Positions 8,343 through 16,348 of a DNA stretch of 64,000 nucleotides are shown piece by piece. Position 1 is the stretch's first letter, and the number at the start of each line of letters is the position of its first letter. Location: positions 186,001 to 250,000 of the forward strand of contig JADJQF010000015.1 in the NCBI GenBank assembly GCA_016712885.1, read 5' to 3'. Origin of the DNA: Candidatus Flexicrinis proximus (GTDB taxonomy: Bacteria > Chloroflexota > Anaerolineae > Aggregatilineales > Phototrophicaceae). Position numbers and translations under genes: made by a program. Below the pieces are notes generated by a model. The model searched no databases. It was not told where the DNA came from and saw nothing but the letters and a program-made list of their open reading frames with translations.

Positions 8343-9269
8343 CTACTCGCTGCGGGTGAAATATACCTGCTCGACCATCATCGAGCCGGCAGCGGCGGGC
8401 TGACCCTCCGGCCAGATCTGTATTCCAATCGTCAGCCACTGCGGCACGTTCGGGGCAATCGGGAACTGGGCATGAGGGATGGCTAATCCTTGCCGCAGCG
8501 TGGCCGGACTGCCTTCCACTCGTGCCAGCGTCTGGGCCGAAAGCTGACCGATCGGACTCCGGTAAACCGGGCTGGCGTCCGGGGCGATCATCGGCATGTT
8601 TTCGGCCTGGTACACCCAGACTGCCGTGCGCACAAACTGGTTGTTACAGCCCTGTGCGTTGATGCTGAGCTGCACCACCAGCGCATGCCCCACCTCCGGC
8701 GTCTGCGCGTCGCGGTAAAGCGTCACATCGGACGACTTCACCGAGCATTCCGTCGCAGGCACCGACACCGGAATCAGCGGCGCGTCAATCGTCAGCTCCG
8801 CGGCCGGCGGAGGCTGTTCGCGTACCACGCCCGGCTCGCCAGTGTTCAGCATCGCGCTCAGCGCCAGTAAGCCGGCCACCGCACCAACTGCCCCCATCAC
8901 CATTCTTCTACCGGTCAGGCCGGCGGGGCGTGCAGCGGCCGGAGGGCGCGGAATCGAAAACCGTGCTGCCGATTCGCGGATCAAGGCAAACACGCTGCGC
9001 GGCTGGGCCTGCGGGCGCGGCTGTGGCCGGACGGCGGCGGGAGCCTGCTGCGGTTGGGCTGCGCGCGCAAATGGATCGGGTCGCGGTTGAGCCTGCGGCG
9101 CATTAGCCGGACGAGCGGCAGGCTGCGCCTGTGCGTTCTCGATGCGCGCGCGCAGACCGCCAGCCATCCCCTGTCCAAACAGAGGGCGGTTTCCGCGGCG
9201 CTCCTGTTCGGCGCGTCGGAATTCGGCGGTTTCATCCGCCCGGCTGTTGCGCGGGATCGGGTCGGCCAT
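8343..9269 (-). CDS. membrane-anchored Pro/Gln/Ala-rich protein, fourth gene of the Ubl operon
   Basis: A 308-residue protein of unrecognised family. The cytoplasmic N-terminus (about 1-135) is low complexity, rich in Pro, Gln, Ala and Arg (AQAQPAARPANAPQAQPRP). One membrane helix follows (GAVGAVAGLLALSAML), then a folded extracytoplasmic domain with cysteines (ATECSVKSSDVTLYRD, NAQGCNNQF). The ATG at 9269 was chosen because upstream frame is shadow of the E1 gene; this leaves a 38-bp overlap with the 3' end of the JAB-E1 gene and implies cotranscription. The disordered tail could be a conjugation substrate or docking region; that is inference. Confidence 0.68.
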   Translation of the reverse strand: MADPIPRNSRADETAEFRRAEQERRGNRPLFGQGMAGGLRARIENAQAQPAARPANAPQAQPRPDPFARAAQPQQAPAAVRPQPRPQAQPRSVFALIRESAARFSIPRPPAAARPAGLTGRRMVMGAVGAVAGLLALSAMLNTGEPGVVREQPPPAAELTIDAPLIPVSVPATECSVKSSDVTLYRDAQTPEVGHALVVQLSINAQGCNNQFVRTAVWVYQAENMPMIAPDASPVYRSPIGQLSAQTLARVEGSPATLRQGLAIPHAQFPIAPNVPQWLTIGIQIWPEGQPAAAGSMMVEQVYFTRSE

Positions 9270-10710
9270 CGCTCGGCTTTGGTATCGTGGACAGGTTGGG
9301 CGTCGCTTCTCCCGGCAGGCCAAGCGTCGGCTCCAGGTCGCCCTGAGCCATCCGCCCGGTCGGGATACATGCGGCACAGTCCGCGCGGCGGTCACTGACA
9401 TCGACTGTCCGCATCGTCTGGTCGTGCAGGAAATAGTAAGTCAGCCGCTGTGCAGGCCGGTAGCCGGTCAGCATATTCAGGAATTCCGCCACCGCCAGCG
9501 AGGTAAGCGCGCCGTTCAGGAACACGACCGCCGGGGCCGGGATGTCTTCCGATGGGATATAGCCGCGCTGCTGGTGAACTTTGCGCTGCTCCGGCGCCAG
9601 CAGGTCGTTGGCGGCCGCCGTCGAATTGATCGCCCGCACACACTCCAGGCAGAAGCCGCCGGGCATCACCACCCGGTATTGTCCCCCTGCTTCGGTCAGC
9701 TTGCCGTCGGCATCCGCATCGATCCCGACACCGATGTCGATATACGGCAGCATGTACTGGACGGCGAAGGTGTTGAGCAGCAGCCGGCTCCCGTGCGAGT
9801 CGACGCACCCAAACACGACATCGGCCGTTTTCAGCACCGCCGCCGACTCGACTGTCGGGAAGGTCTTATAGAAGGCCGTCACCTTGGCGGCCGGGTCGAT
9901 TGCCCGGATATTGTCGGCAACCACGTCGATCTTGCGCCGTTTCCGGTTGGCATCCTTGAGGGTCCCGCCGGCAAACCGGTTCAGGTTGTGCATCTCCAGC
10001 GTATCGGCGTCCATCAGGATGAACTCGCGCACCCCCAGGTAGGCCAACTGCTGCGCGACGGCGCTCCCGATCCCGCCCAGGCCGACAATGCCGACCCGTG
10101 TCTGGGCAACCCGCGCCTGCCCCGCCGCGCCAAACGCCTGTACCTGGCGTGTCATCCGCGTATCGTACGGGTCGTTCCGGCCGGTCTTGCCCGGCTTGCC
10201 GATGACAAAGCGTTTGATCGGATGGCTCAGAACCGTGACACCTTCCAGCGCGACCATCTCGCTTGTCTCAGGGTCGTACATCATCGCGTCCGCGCTATCG
10301 GTGCCAAATACCAGCATCACATGGTGGAAACTCTTAGGCATTTCCCGAGCGAACCAGGCGAAGCGGGGCTTGGCTTCGTTGTAGTCGATCCCGCTGAAAC
10401 CGACTCGCTCATGGGCGAACGGGTGTGAGTGGATCTCGATCAGGCTGTACTCGGAATTGACCGTATACTCCGCCATCCGGCGCGCCGCCGCCTGCGAGAG
10501 ATGCAGGTAACCGCCGTTCTGAATGGCGAAGTCTTCCCGCACCATCGGCACGATGTGGTTTACCAGCAGCTTCAGCCGGTCGGGGCCGTCTGCTGGCGCG
10601 GCAAACGCATAAGCCGCCTGCTCGTCGCCGCCAGGCTGGAACAGATGCTCGTGCAGCCACTCAAACTGGTCGGCAGCGAACACGACTTCGACGGGCTTCC
10701 GGCGCTTCAC
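9232..10710 (-). CDS. fused JAB deubiquitinase-like/E1-like (ThiF/MoeB) protein
   Basis: A 492-residue fusion. Residues 1-150 are a prokaryotic JAB/JAMM peptidase domain with H94-S-H96-P and S106-G-I-D109; the H-to-D spacing is two residues longer than canonical. Residues 185-440 are an E1-like adenylating domain: nucleotide loop VGIVGLGGIGSAVA (207-219), D234/D236, HNLNR and RKID, then VDSHGSR near 303-309. Two CxxC pairs (C354/C357, C445/C448) form the structural zinc site. The crossover loop (about 361-395) has no cysteine, so a thioester-forming residue is not obvious. The tail is Pro-rich and ends PGG. GTG start at 10710 overlaps the E2 stop (GTGA). Expected to activate the 73-residue Ubl and pass it to the E2, with JAB trimming or removing conjugates. 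Confidence 0.9.
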   Translation of the reverse strand: MKRRKPVEVVFAADQFEWLHEHLFQPGGDEQAAYAFAAPADGPDRLKLLVNHIVPMVREDFAIQNGGYLHLSQAAARRMAEYTVNSEYSLIEIHSHPFAHERVGFSGIDYNEAKPRFAWFAREMPKSFHHVMLVFGTDSADAMMYDPETSEMVALEGVTVLSHPIKRFVIGKPGKTGRNDPYDTRMTRQVQAFGAAGQARVAQTRVGIVGLGGIGSAVAQQLAYLGVREFILMDADTLEMHNLNRFAGGTLKDANRKRRKIDVVADNIRAIDPAAKVTAFYKTFPTVESAAVLKTADVVFGCVDSHGSRLLLNTFAVQYMLPYIDIGVGIDADADGKLTEAGGQYRVVMPGGFCLECVRAINSTAAANDLLAPEQRKVHQQRGYIPSEDIPAPAVVFLNGALTSLAVAEFLNMLTGYRPAQRLTYYFLHDQTMRTVDVSDRRADCAACIPTGRMAQGDLEPTLGLPGEATPNLSTIPKPSDGRPDPAQQPGG

Positions 10711-11171
10711 TTGAGTTTATCCCCTTCTTTGCCGAGGATTCCCAGACACAGGTGCATGTAGCGCATCAGGTTATCCCCCTGGGACGGGTTGCCGGAGGGC
10801 CGCCAGGCCGCCACGTTCATCGCCGTGTAGGCATGGGCGCAGAACCATTGCCAGCCCTGCTCGACCAGGTTCTTTTGCAGCTCCGGAAAGTATTTGTCGC
10901 GCCAGCCCAGCATATAGTGGTCGCTGATTCGCAGGTTCTGATCACAGTAGAAGCCATCAGGCGGCAGCTGCGGATAGCTCGGCGGGACCAGCAGCAGGAT
11001 ATCGACCACGCCGCTGTTGTTCTTGGTCAGCCGCACCGGAACGGGCAGGTTCTTCACGCAGACCCACGTCCCATCTTCCGTATCATAGGTGACGCGCCCT
11101 TGCTCTGTCCCGTACTCAGGCGCGATTACAGTAAAAACTTCGTCGCGCACGCGGCGCAGGAGAGCCGACAT
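10707..11171 (-). CDS. prokaryotic E2-like ubiquitin-conjugating protein (E2 family E type)
   Basis: A 154-residue protein resembling the bacterial E2-family-E fold. Key elements are VRLTKNNSGVVDILLLVPPSYP, then PPDGFYCDQNLRI with C76 at the expected catalytic position after the P-x-x-G strand, and the C-terminal helical WQWFCAHAYTAMN segment. Other cysteines are C38, C111 and C142, so C76 is a proposal. Known relatives sit beside E1, JAB and Ubl genes, as here. The gene starts 4 bp after the Ubl stop and its stop overlaps the E1 GTG, so it is translationally coupled to both. Predicted role: accept the activated Ubl from the E1 and transfer it to target amines or thiols. Confidence 0.78.
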   Translation of the reverse strand: MSALLRRVRDEVFTVIAPEYGTEQGRVTYDTEDGTWVCVKNLPVPVRLTKNNSGVVDILLLVPPSYPQLPPDGFYCDQNLRISDHYMLGWRDKYFPELQKNLVEQGWQWFCAHAYTAMNVAAWRPSGNPSQGDNLMRYMHLCLGILGKEGDKLK

Positions 11172-11175
11172 CGCG

Positions 11176-11397
11176 CTACCCGTAAATGAACGACGGCAGG
11201 TCTTCGAAACGGTCGTATTCGCGCAGCTTGACTGACTGCTTGTGGTCGATGATCATCCGTTCGCCGCGCGGATTTACGGCGACCAGGGTGCGTGACGGGT
11301 CCTTCCCGGCTTCGGCGAGGATTTCGCTGCCGGTCTTGTCATTCGTATCGGTTTCGACGAATTGGTCGCCGACCCAGTAGCCATTCTGCTTAGCCAT
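11176..11397 (-). CDS. ubiquitin-like protein of the bacterial multi-ubiquitin domain type
   Basis: A 73-residue protein. The pattern KTGSEILAEAGKDPS, the GERMIID strand, the SVKLREYDRFEDLPSF end and a terminal Tyr-Gly match the single repeat of the bacterial multi-ubiquitin domain, a beta-grasp fold. Only one copy is present and nothing follows the terminal glycine, so no proteolytic maturation would be needed for activation. Start chosen at ATG 11397: AAGGAG lies at 11406-11411 with an 8-nt spacer, an excellent site, whereas the longer frame has none. It is the first gene of the operon Ubl > E2 > JAB-E1 > membrane protein. Assignment rests on pattern plus operon context. Confidence 0.72.
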   Translation of the reverse strand: MAKQNGYWVGDQFVETDTNDKTGSEILAEAGKDPSRTLVAVNPRGERMIIDHKQSVKLREYDRFEDLPSFIYG

Positions 11398-11792
11398 CTG
11401 ACGTACTCCTTCTCTATTCCGCAGCGGCGTTCGCCGGCCCGGCACCTCGCCGAAACTTGAACCCCTGATGAGAGTTCGCGCGCTTTCGCTGAATGGATTG
11501 ATGGCGGGACGCTGCCATCCGGACCCGTATTCCGCTGCTTCCTAAACTATACTTCGGGAACTGCGCGGCGCAAAACCTCCCCGCACATTCCCCCAATTTG
11601 TGGTAGCGCTCCCAGTTGTGAATTTACTGTACGGGTTTTCGCTCGCATGAACGAACCCTTGCCGTAATATAGAACAGATGTTACATTAATTGAGAAGTGG
11701 TATGCGAACTGTTACAGCGCTAAACTCAAACGTTCTTATAATTGGGTTCAATAGCCACATCAAATCATCACTAATAAACGTCGAGGGATAAG
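11398..11792. other. 395-bp divergent intergenic region
   Basis: This separates the Ubl operon (minus) from the response-regulator operon (plus). It is distinctly AT-rich from about 11600 to 11790, unlike the rest of the window, and probably holds promoters for both directions. A plus-strand promoter candidate is listed separately. No reliable coding sequence seen. Confidence 0.5.
11659..11687 (+). promoter_or_regulatory. candidate promoter for the response-regulator/AddB operon
   Basis: TTGCCG (11659-11664) and TACATT (11682-11687) are separated by exactly 17 bp. Each matches consensus at four of six positions. It would give a 5' leader of about 100 nt before the ATG at 11793. Confidence 0.4.
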
Positions 11793-12242
11793 ATGGCAAC
11801 GTGGATGATCGTAGAAGATGATCCGCAGGTTTATGAACTACTGACAGAAGCCTTCGAACGTTGGGAAATCGAATCACTTCTGTTTGTTGACGTAGACCAG
11901 GCGCTGGAGTGGATCACCCTCGTAGATCAGGGCGTAAACGTCGGTGAGCTTCCCGAGCTTGTACTGCTGGACCTGCGCTTCTACAACGAAATCGTCGGCC
12001 ATCTGGTTGGCCAGCAGCTCCGCCGCAGCCCAACCCTCAAACATCTCCCCATCGTGATTATGACGGCTCAGATCATCTCTCCGCAGGAACACGAGTTGTA
12101 CGTCCGCACCGTTCAGCCGGACGCATTCCTCCGCAAACCGCTTCCGCGCTTCTCCGAACTCAAGCGCAAGCTCGACAGCATCATTCACAAACGCAAGAAA
12201 CAGACTGAAACGACTCGCCTTCCCCGCGGCCTAAAGAGCTAA
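11793..12242 (+). CDS. single-domain response regulator
   Basis: A 149-residue receiver domain without an output domain. It has the acidic pair D9-D10 (MIVEDD), the phospho-acceptor D60 in LLDLR, T91 in MTAQ and the conserved K115-P in LRKPLP. The C-terminal 30 residues are a basic tail. Stand-alone receivers act by protein interaction or in phosphorelays. No histidine kinase is in the window. Its stop codon abuts the ATG of the next gene with no gap, so it is translationally coupled to the NERD-like protein and through it to AddB. GAGGG lies about 6 nt upstream of the ATG. Confidence 0.85.
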   Translation: MATWMIVEDDPQVYELLTEAFERWEIESLLFVDVDQALEWITLVDQGVNVGELPELVLLDLRFYNEIVGHLVGQQLRRSPTLKHLPIVIMTAQIISPQEHELYVRTVQPDAFLRKPLPRFSELKRKLDSIIHKRKKQTETTRLPRGLKS

Positions 12243-12977
12243 ATGAAAAACGTTTCGACCCAGCGTGCGATAACTCGGCAGGCCTATCAGTTCATGGTCT
12301 TCGGCTTCGGTGGCATTGCCCTCGGAGTATTTTTGGTCGTGCTGTCGGCCTTTCTCGGCCGCGTCCCGCTGGCCGCCCCCAATACCTCCAGCGCCTCCAC
12401 CGTCCAGTTCATCGCCGGACTGCTCCCGATCGTCGGCGGAGTCGCCGGCCTTGCCGGGTTCGCGGCGCTCATGCGTGGAGCCACGTTCAAGCGTGGCAAC
12501 CCGCTCGCTGACCGGGTGGGCACTATTCTCTCCCACGCACTCCCCGACGAATACACCTATATCCGCAGCATCAACACCTTCCGCCTCGGCTACATCGATG
12601 CGGTGCTGGTCGGGCCTCCGGGTGTACTCGTGTTTCGAATCGTGGAACAGGGCGGCACCTTGCTCCATGAAGGCAATCGCTGGCTCAAGCCGGGTCCTGA
12701 CGGTAACTGGCTTCCGGCCGGCTTCAGCGCCAGCCGTGAGTGCATCGTAGATATGCGCGCGGTCAAGAATTTCCTCGCCCGCAAGCAGATAGTGACCGAG
12801 GCAATCTTCGGTGTTGCCGTCCTGATCGGCGATGCCAAGATCACCGAAAAGACGCCCGTCATCCCCGGCGTCTCACTCGACGGGCTTTTAGAGCGCCTTC
12901 GCTCCGGCTATATGGCGAAACCCCGGCTCGATCCTGCCATTGCAGCGCTGATCGCTACCCACCTCACAGGCGCCTGA
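12243..12977 (+). CDS. membrane protein with NERD-like nuclease-related domain
   Basis: A 244-residue protein with two N-terminal membrane helices (about 16-38 and 53-75). A cytoplasmic domain follows with the pattern TYIRSINTFRLGYIDAVLVGP, PGVLVFRIVEQGG and a WLKP strand. This matches the core of NERD (nuclease-related) domains, where the acidic residue of GYID and the E/Q after VF(E/R)I are near-catalytic positions. Here the position after VFRI reads VEQ rather than the usual E-x-K, so nuclease activity is uncertain. It starts directly after the response-regulator stop and ends 2 bp before the AddB-like start, suggesting a shared DNA-related role. Confidence 0.68.
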   Translation: MKNVSTQRAITRQAYQFMVFGFGGIALGVFLVVLSAFLGRVPLAAPNTSSASTVQFIAGLLPIVGGVAGLAGFAALMRGATFKRGNPLADRVGTILSHALPDEYTYIRSINTFRLGYIDAVLVGPPGVLVFRIVEQGGTLLHEGNRWLKPGPDGNWLPAGFSASRECIVDMRAVKNFLARKQIVTEAIFGVAVLIGDAKITEKTPVIPGVSLDGLLERLRSGYMAKPRLDPAIAALIATHLTGA

Positions 12978-12979
12978 GC

Positions 12980-15900
12980 ATGGAGCTTTGGCGCGCGCAG
13001 GCCGGGTCAGGCAAGACCGAGGCGGTTGTCGCGCTGATTGCCGAAACGGTGCGGACCAGGCCGCTGGCACGTGTTTGGGTGGTGCTGCCCAGTAACCGCC
13101 AGCGCGCACAGTTCCGCGTGCGCCTCCTTGAGCATCTGCGCGAAGCTAACCTTCCGGCGCTCAACGTCGAACTCTTCAATTTCTACTCGCTGAACCGGCG
13201 CCTGCTCAATCTGTTGCGGATCCCTGTCCGCAGTCTGCGCAGCGGTGCCCGTCAGTCCGTGCTGCGGCGCATCGCGGCCCGCGAACCCTTGCGTACGTTC
13301 GAACCCGTGGCCTCGACGCCCGGTTTCGCCCATGCCGTGGGGAAGCTGATCGCCGAGCTAAAGCAGTCACGCGTCGAGCCGGCCGACTTCACCCAGGCCA
13401 TTCAAAACAGCAAGGATGAGGACCTCGCCCGGATTTATGAGGCCTATCAGACGCTGCTGCGCGAGCACCACCTGGTCGATACCGAGGGCGAAGCATGGCT
13501 GGCGCTCGAATCCCTGCTCGCTGCCACTGATTGGGATCCAAAGATCGAACTGCTGGCGGTCGACGGCTTCGATCAGTTCACCGGCGTGCAATCGCAGTTG
13601 GTCCAGGCGCTGGATGAGCGGGTCAAGCGAACCGTCGTCACCCTGACCCATGTCGAGGATCGTGAGGAAGGCGTGGGCCGCCGGTTTGCCATGGCCGAGC
13701 AAGCGCTGAGCGCGCACAAATCGATCGATCTGCAGCATGCCCCGCATCCGCAGCTCTGTGTCCGTCATCTGCTCACGCACGGGTTCCGTCACGGGGCGGC
13801 CGTTGAACCGATGAGCACCGAGGCGGCACACACCCTGGCCTTGATCGAATCGCACTCCTGCTCCGCAGAAGCAGCCGAGGTCATGCGCCAGATTAAGCGG
13901 CGCCTGGTCCTCGAACGCGTCCCCCCTGATCACATCATGATCGTCCTGCGCGATTGGGCCGGCTACCAGCCCGCCCTGAGCAGCGCCGCCCACGAGTTCG
14001 GCATCCCGGTTTCGCTGCAAGCCGGGACACCTTTGAACCGGCATCCGATTACCGCCCTACTCGACTCTATCCTCAGCCTTCCGGTAACCGAATTCGCGTT
14101 CGAGGCTGTAATTGACGTGCTGCGCTCGCCTTATGTCGTGCTTGAAGGACTTCCACGCGAACTGGTGCACAAAGTCGAGCTTGCCGCGCGCAAATACAAC
14201 CTTCGGGTCGGCCGCGAGACATGGGATAAGGCGCTTGAGGCCGGCGCACGTCCCGGAATGGATTATCGCGGCGCTGAAACGGCCCCGATCCTCACCCCGG
14301 ACGAAGCGCAGGCTGCCTCGGAAGCGCTGAACCGGTTCTTTGATGCGCTGCCGGTCGCCACCGACCTGGACCATGTCTGGAATTTCGTGGCCCGCGTCGA
14401 AGAGATCATTGGCACCGACCCTGACGATGACTCCGATGGCGAAGCCAAGCTCAGTTTCAGCCTGTTCATCGCCGAGCAGGCCCGGCTATCCGGCACCCAC
14501 GGGGACGATATCGCGGCCCTATGCGCCGTCAAAGACGCGCTCAAAGACCTGCTCCTCACCGAAGACCTGCTTGCCGCACTCACCGACGATGGCGGCCGAA
14601 AGGTCGCCTGGCGCGAGTTCGTCCTTGACCTGCGGGCTGCGCTGGAAGGTTCGGAACTCAACGCGTCGCCGGACCGCAGCGGTCGAGTCTTGATGACCAC
14701 GGCGACCGATGCACGCGGCGCGGCTCACCCGCATGTCTATATTCTGGGGCTCTCGGAGGGCATCTTCCCGGCCCCCTTGCCCAACGATCCACTCTATCTT
14801 GACTCGGAAAGCGCGCGCCTCACCCACGGTGGTCGGCCGATCCTTCGCCCCGCCGCGGACCGCGCCGACGACGAAAGCCTGTTCTTCGAACTGATTGCAC
14901 TGGCACGCGAATCGCTCACCCTGACCCGCCCGTCACTGGATGGCGGGCAGGCCTGGCCGCCATCGGCCCTCTGGAATGCCGTCACTGCACTGCTCAGCGA
15001 TTCCGATCTTCCGCTGATCCGCCGGCGTATCCAGCCCGGGCGCCCGCCAACCACCGGAGATGCCGCATCTCTGCCCGAATTGGCCGCCGCAGTGCAGGCG
15101 CGCTACCGCGACTCGTCGGCGTACCGCGACTATATCCTCGGCCTCGACCCGCGCCGCGCCGCACATGTCGATTTCGTCCAGTCCGTTGAGCGCGCACGCT
15201 ACAGCCTTGCGAAGTCCCGGGAGCCGTCGCCCTATCCTGAACATTGCGGCGATCTCACCGCCGGTCCGTTCCATGATCTGACCCAGAAGGTCACTCGCCC
15301 AGAATACCCGTGGTCGGCCAGCACCATCACCAACCTTGTGGCCTCCGCCTATCGGGTATTTGCCAACAAGCTGCTCCGCCTGGACGAACTTGAGGATCCG
15401 GCGGAAGGCGCAGATCGCCAGCTTGAAGGCAGCCTGATGCACCGTATCCTGGAAGGCACCTATAAGCACTTTCAGTCCCCGGACCGGCCAATCGCGCCTG
15501 AGAACAACGACGAGGCGCTGTCGATCCTGAGCCGGGTGGCGGACGAGGTCTTCGACAACGCCATCGACAGCCGCGAACTCGTACCCAGTCCGATCTGGCC
15601 GCAGCAGAAGAAGGTGATGGTGACCTATCTGAACGTCCTGGTCTCCAGCGATTTCAGCGCAGACTCGCCGGTTGCCAGGGCCTTTGGCTCCGGCAAACGC
15701 TGGGCAGTTGTCGTTGAAAAGCATTTTGGAGACGAGGAACATCGCCCGATGGTTTTCCGCGTCGACGAGACCGAGTTTCGCGTCACCGGCACGATTGACC
15801 GCATCGACTGCATTGAGGATGGCGGGACGCTCCGCCTCGTCGTGATCGACTACAAGAGCAGCAGCAGCATTGCGGCAGCCGACGTACGCGCGGGCAAGTA

Positions 15901-16291
15901 TCCACAGCTCGTCTTGTATACAGCAGCGCTCCGCCAGCTGATGGACGATCGCAGGTCGCCCGAGCGCACCGGCTGGTTTGCCAGAATCCCCCATACCGAT
16001 ATCGAAGTCGCGGGCGGGCTGTTCTGGTCAGGCCGGACGGCAAAGCCGCTGAATGTCCTCGGTGCTGCCGATGGAAAGAAAGTCGCCAACGAGTCGGTCA
16101 CCAGCGACTCTGACGAGCAGCAGGTGCTTGAGCTAATTGCAGAACGCATTGAACGGCTGCGCACAGGGGATTTCAGGCCGCTGCCAACGGAGCCGGTTGA
16201 CGGCAGGTGTTCGAGCTTTTGTACTTATCAGGATCTCTGCCGCGTCTGCGAACTGCTCCAGGGTCAGCCGCAAAAAGAAAAGACCCGCTAG
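12980..16291 (+). CDS. addB: AddB-like ATP-dependent helicase/nuclease subunit B
   Basis: A 1103-residue protein. It begins with a Walker A loop (WRAQAGSGKTEAV, residues 4-16), followed by a UvrD-like but degenerate helicase body and a C-terminal PD-(D/E)xK nuclease (GTIDRID near 937-943, then VIDYKS with D957 and K959). This is the AddB/RexB layout, which with AddA resects double-strand breaks. Four cysteines at the extreme C-terminus (C1077, C1081, C1087, C1090) probably hold an iron-sulfur cluster. The cysteine normally found before the nuclease domain (WSAST...CPF) is replaced here by SAY. Start set at ATG 12980, 2 bp after the preceding stop; the longer frame overlaps the previous gene. 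No addA is in the window. Confidence 0.85.
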   Translation: MELWRAQAGSGKTEAVVALIAETVRTRPLARVWVVLPSNRQRAQFRVRLLEHLREANLPALNVELFNFYSLNRRLLNLLRIPVRSLRSGARQSVLRRIAAREPLRTFEPVASTPGFAHAVGKLIAELKQSRVEPADFTQAIQNSKDEDLARIYEAYQTLLREHHLVDTEGEAWLALESLLAATDWDPKIELLAVDGFDQFTGVQSQLVQALDERVKRTVVTLTHVEDREEGVGRRFAMAEQALSAHKSIDLQHAPHPQLCVRHLLTHGFRHGAAVEPMSTEAAHTLALIESHSCSAEAAEVMRQIKRRLVLERVPPDHIMIVLRDWAGYQPALSSAAHEFGIPVSLQAGTPLNRHPITALLDSILSLPVTEFAFEAVIDVLRSPYVVLEGLPRELVHKVELAARKYNLRVGRETWDKALEAGARPGMDYRGAETAPILTPDEAQAASEALNRFFDALPVATDLDHVWNFVARVEEIIGTDPDDDSDGEAKLSFSLFIAEQARLSGTHGDDIAALCAVKDALKDLLLTEDLLAALTDDGGRKVAWREFVLDLRAALEGSELNASPDRSGRVLMTTATDARGAAHPHVYILGLSEGIFPAPLPNDPLYLDSESARLTHGGRPILRPAADRADDESLFFELIALARESLTLTRPSLDGGQAWPPSALWNAVTALLSDSDLPLIRRRIQPGRPPTTGDAASLPELAAAVQARYRDSSAYRDYILGLDPRRAAHVDFVQSVERARYSLAKSREPSPYPEHCGDLTAGPFHDLTQKVTRPEYPWSASTITNLVASAYRVFANKLLRLDELEDPAEGADRQLEGSLMHRILEGTYKHFQSPDRPIAPENNDEALSILSRVADEVFDNAIDSRELVPSPIWPQQKKVMVTYLNVLVSSDFSADSPVARAFGSGKRWAVVVEKHFGDEEHRPMVFRVDETEFRVTGTIDRIDCIEDGGTLRLVVIDYKSSSSIAAADVRAGKYPQLVLYTAALRQLMDDRRSPERTGWFARIPHTDIEVAGGLFWSGRTAKPLNVLGAADGKKVANESVTSDSDEQQVLELIAERIERLRTGDFRPLPTEPVDGRCSSFCTYQDLCRVCELLQGQPQKEKTR

Positions 16292-16300
16292 TCCGGGTCT
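16272..16300 (-). terminator. intrinsic terminator of the ybaB-recR operon
   Basis: AGACCCG (16281-16287) pairs with CGGGTCT (16294-16300). Read on the minus strand the hairpin is followed by TTTTCTTTTT, ideal for ending transcription from recR. The hairpin includes the stop codon of the plus-strand addB gene, so it is shared by the two convergent units. Confidence 0.75.
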
Positions 16301-16348
16301 CTCTGGTGTTTGAAAGTCAGATGTTTGACGCTTGCCGGAGCGGATCGG

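Noticed and set aside
9142..10428. 428-residue plus-strand open frame opposite the E1 gene
   Set aside because: Arg/His/Gln-rich shadow of a high-GC gene, without motifs or a ribosome-binding site.
12740..12979. N-terminal extension of the AddB-like gene from a GTG at 12740
   Set aside because: It overlaps the NERD-like gene in another frame, is Arg-rich shadow sequence and precedes the natural WRAQAGSGKT start.
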